Part shown: positions 6,455 to 8,530 of the stretch, one piece after another
Position numbering within the stretch: the first letter of the stretch is position 1
Layout of the letters: each line of letters opens with the position of its first letter
NCBI GenBank assembly: GCA_947176545.1
Contig: CAMWRB010000044.1
Location: 1 to 8,530 of the forward strand
Direction: 5' to 3'
From: an uncultured Porphyromonadaceae bacterium
Lineage (GTDB): Bacteria > Bacteroidota > Bacteroidia > Bacteroidales > Muribaculaceae
DNA: 8,530 bases
Notes under the pieces: generated by a model
The model's database searches: none
Told to the model about the DNA's origin: nothing
What the model saw: the letters and a program-made list of their open reading frames with translations, nothing else
Made by a program: the position numbers and the translations under genes

Positions 6455-7945
6455 TCATTTTTTATGCGCTATAAATCTGATTGGACACACATAATCGCAC
6501 ATGTAATGCTGTGCTTTATAGTCTCCATATGAATTATAATAAAAATAATATTGATAGGACGGAGAGGAATTATAGTATGATTCTCTGGTAAAAAGTCTGC
6601 CAAAATTTATATTTCCCATCTGATTGATGTCACCACTGAATGGGAAGAATATACTATTCCCGTTTTTGCCTTTGACAATGTATCCGCGTACACCAAAATA
6701 TTCGGTTTGTATCCAATAACACATGTTTTTTAGTTCCTGAAATTGAGCTATAGTAGGAACAAATGCTCCTTTATAATTCCATTCTGAAATGAGCCCTCTA
6801 TTATTCTCATCAGATTTATTGATGAATAAACCGCGTTCAGATGGTTGAATCGCTCCAATATTCATATTAGCCCATAAAACGGATAGACCTAAATCAATGA
6901 ACTCAACGTCATCAATCACCCTACATGTTTCATAGCAGAACCGATTGGCATTCTTTTCTACCTTAAAGAAATTTGTTGTTGGAACGACGTCTACATAAGT
7001 GGTTTCCTCATCTTCAGTCATCTCTATTTCTATCTGTCTCTCTTCATTTCTAGGTTGTAATATAGTTAAATCGTTCGGATTTTCGATATTAAAATGTGAG
7101 AGGAACTCGTCAATTGTTGAGGGTCTTTCGTTTCTTCTCACTTTCATGGCATATTCAATCCCTTCAACAGTTGATTTGGAAATGTTATTTCCAATAGAGG
7201 GAAATCCATCTTCAAGAATTTCGCTGTAGTGAGGTGGATTCTTTCCTGCCACGAGTGCATATAATGTTGCCCCAAGTGCATATATGTCGGTTTGCGGCGT
7301 AAATGTTGATACACCTCCTGGTTTGTATTGTTCAATGGGTGCGTAGCCGTGAGTAAATCCCGGCGTCATGGTTGAAGTTTGTTCTCCTTCATCGTCATAT
7401 TGTTTAGAAGTGCCGAAGTCAATCAAGATAGGAATATCATCTGATGTACGAACCATTATATTACCGGGCTTGATATCAAGATGATTCATACTCTTGGAAT
7501 GGATGTAATCTATAGCCGATGCGACTTGCCGGATATATTTTAACGCACAATCTTCGTTTAATGCTCCCTCTTTTTTAATGATATCTCCAAGAGTCATGCC
7601 ATCAATGTAATCCATGATGTAATATGCAGTATTGTTTTCCTCAAATACATCATGAATACTTATAATGTTTGGATGCATCAGCTTCGCTATATTCTTTGCT
7701 TCCTTAACAAATTTCACTTTAAGCTTACCAACCAATTCAGTTGAATTGGCTGTACCCATTGTGATGTTTCGTGTATTGCAATCACGGTTGCAAAAATCTT
7801 TAGGGAAGAATTCCTTAATGGCGACATACTTTTCGAGTATAGAATGCATCGCAAGATAGGTGATTCCGAAGCCTCCTTGCCCCAAGACCTTAATTATCTC
7901 GTATTTGCCATTCTGGAGAGTTGAACCTACTGACAGGCTGGTCAT
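6455..7945 (-). CDS. PknB-type Ser/Thr protein kinase fused to a FISUMP-like C-terminal domain
   Basis: This is a 496-residue protein from the ATG at 7945. A TTG at 7960 would add five residues, but the ATG places the kinase at the usual distance from the start. The kinase domain spans about 15-285: Gly loop GQGGFG (22-27), VAIK Lys44, helix-C Glu82, catalytic loop HLDIKPGN (155-162, Asp157), DFG (176-178), APIE in place of APE (202-205) and a final Arg at NERP. All catalytic residues are present. The HRD Arg is Leu, so it is a non-RD kinase. A charged linker (about 295-340) has no membrane helix. Residues 346-496 resemble the Bacteroidota FISUMP/Fib_succ_major domain: FIDLGLSVLWANMNIGA (349-365), VPTIAQFQEL (396-405), GNSIFFPFSG (429-438), then a Tyr-rich end with CPIRF. 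The fold is predicted to be a ligand or protein-binding module. It lies 47 bases after the BACON gene and is the writer partner of the PP2C and FHA proteins. Confidence 0.93.
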   Translation of the reverse strand: MTSLSVGSTLQNGKYEIIKVLGQGGFGITYLAMHSILEKYVAIKEFFPKDFCNRDCNTRNITMGTANSTELVGKLKVKFVKEAKNIAKLMHPNIISIHDVFEENNTAYYIMDYIDGMTLGDIIKKEGALNEDCALKYIRQVASAIDYIHSKSMNHLDIKPGNIMVRTSDDIPILIDFGTSKQYDDEGEQTSTMTPGFTHGYAPIEQYKPGGVSTFTPQTDIYALGATLYALVAGKNPPHYSEILEDGFPSIGNNISKSTVEGIEYAMKVRRNERPSTIDEFLSHFNIENPNDLTILQPRNEERQIEIEMTEDEETTYVDVVPTTNFFKVEKNANRFCYETCRVIDDVEFIDLGLSVLWANMNIGAIQPSERGLFINKSDENNRGLISEWNYKGAFVPTIAQFQELKNMCYWIQTEYFGVRGYIVKGKNGNSIFFPFSGDINQMGNINFGRLFTRESYYNSSPSYQYYFYYNSYGDYKAQHYMCDYVCPIRFIAHKK

Positions 7946-7992
7946 GATGTCCCGATTCAATAATTATTATAAAAGGATTTACTTAGCCATAG

Positions 7993-8530
7993 TCAATATA
8001 GTTCCACAGAACCGGAAGCGACGTGTTCTCCATCAATATATACATCTACACGAACTGTGCCTGTACCATATATATTTTGATTCGGTCTGCCAAAACCCAT
8101 CAGGGCAATTGTCTGGTCATTGCCTCGAAAGAATGATACCTTATCTTTGTATGAATATCCCTCCGGAGCATTTGGAGCTGTGATTAATTTTCCATGCGGA
8201 TTATATATCTTGACATATATGGTTTTCTCCTGAGTTTTTCCGGGACCATCATAGGTCAAAACCGGATTAAGGTATTGAATTTCTGATGCAAGCAGTCTTT
8301 CGGCCGGTCCGCTTATTTTTTCTGAATAGTCATCAGTATTGATAAACTCACATTTCTTGATGGTGATTCGTCCGCTCGGTTGCTTGACATGAACCCTTAC
8401 TTTCTGCCCTCCCGAAGTAATATAAAAGTCAGCTTCGCGTTGGGATGGTGTCATGTTCGGTTCACAACGCAGATTAATTGACGAATTGGATTTCTCCTCA
8501 AGCTTTAGCCATGAGGGGAGTGAATTTACG
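7993..8530 (-). CDS. BACON-domain protein, N-terminus beyond the window
   Basis: The open frame runs uninterrupted to the right edge, so only the last 178 residues are visible. An ATG at 8454 lies in the middle of the BACON domain and is not a start. The first 52 visible residues fit a BACON domain: LPSWLKLEE (4-12), a polar stretch, then READFYITSGGQKVRVHVKQ (31-50). The rest (about 53-178) looks like a beta-rich module with KTIYVKIYNPHGKLI (102-116), ALMGFGRPNQNIYGTGTVRV (142-161) and VYIDGEHVASG (163-173). I have the impression that similar modules occur in other Bacteroidota proteins, but I cannot name a family. The missing N-terminus could carry a signal peptide, more BACON domains or a kinase. 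It ends 47 bases before the kinase start and is probably co-transcribed with it. Confidence 0.8.
   Translation of the reverse strand, partial: VNSLPSWLKLEEKSNSSINLRCEPNMTPSQREADFYITSGGQKVRVHVKQPSGRITIKKCEFINTDDYSEKISGPAERLLASEIQYLNPVLTYDGPGKTQEKTIYVKIYNPHGKLITAPNAPEGYSYKDKVSFFRGNDQTIALMGFGRPNQNIYGTGTVRVDVYIDGEHVASGSVELY

Noticed and set aside
7946..7960. TTG start for the kinase, adding five residues
   Set aside because: The ATG at 7945 gives a normal distance to the kinase Gly loop, and a TTG start is not needed.
1..8530. Mobile element, phage or CRISPR content
   Set aside because: No transposase, integrase, phage structural gene, terminal inverted repeats or regularly spaced repeats were seen.

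Overview
The window looks like part of a Bacteroidales chromosome (Bacteroides, Prevotella, Muribaculaceae or similar). The evidence is BACON domains, a BspA-type leucine-rich-repeat protein, a FISUMP (Fib_succ_major) type C-terminal domain, an OmpA-family protein, starts without clear Shine-Dalgarno sequences, a TAnnTTTG-type promoter box and moderately AT-rich DNA. The genus cannot be fixed from the sequence. All ten genes lie on the minus strand, so transcription runs from high to low coordinates. The first and last genes are cut by the window edges. I see no tRNA, rRNA, insertion sequence, CRISPR array or integrase.

In transcription order, the upstream block (8530 to 5500) has three genes: the C-terminal part of a BACON-domain protein, a PknB-type Ser/Thr kinase fused to a FISUMP-like domain, and a secreted BACON/coiled-coil/OmpA protein. 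A 257-base gap (5243-5499) then carries a good candidate promoter. Seven tightly packed genes follow (5242 to the left edge): a membrane-anchored protein with paired EF-hand-like Ca loops, a secreted BspA-type LRR protein, a small secreted helical protein, a second larger EF-hand membrane protein, a secreted caspase-fold (C14) protease with its own EF-hand loop, an FHA-domain protein and a PP2C-family phosphatase. Gaps inside this run are 2 to 44 bases, so it is probably one operon.

The likely theme is envelope-linked Ser/Thr phospho-signalling. Kinase, FHA reader and PP2C phosphatase form a complete writer/reader/eraser set predicted in the cytoplasm. The BACON-OmpA protein, LRR protein, small helical protein, caspase and the exposed parts of the two EF-hand proteins are predicted in the periplasm or envelope. 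Three proteins carry EF-hand-like loops, which suggests calcium as a ligand or stabiliser. The combination resembles signalling or conflict loci, but the biological output cannot be read from sequence and I infer it only tentatively.
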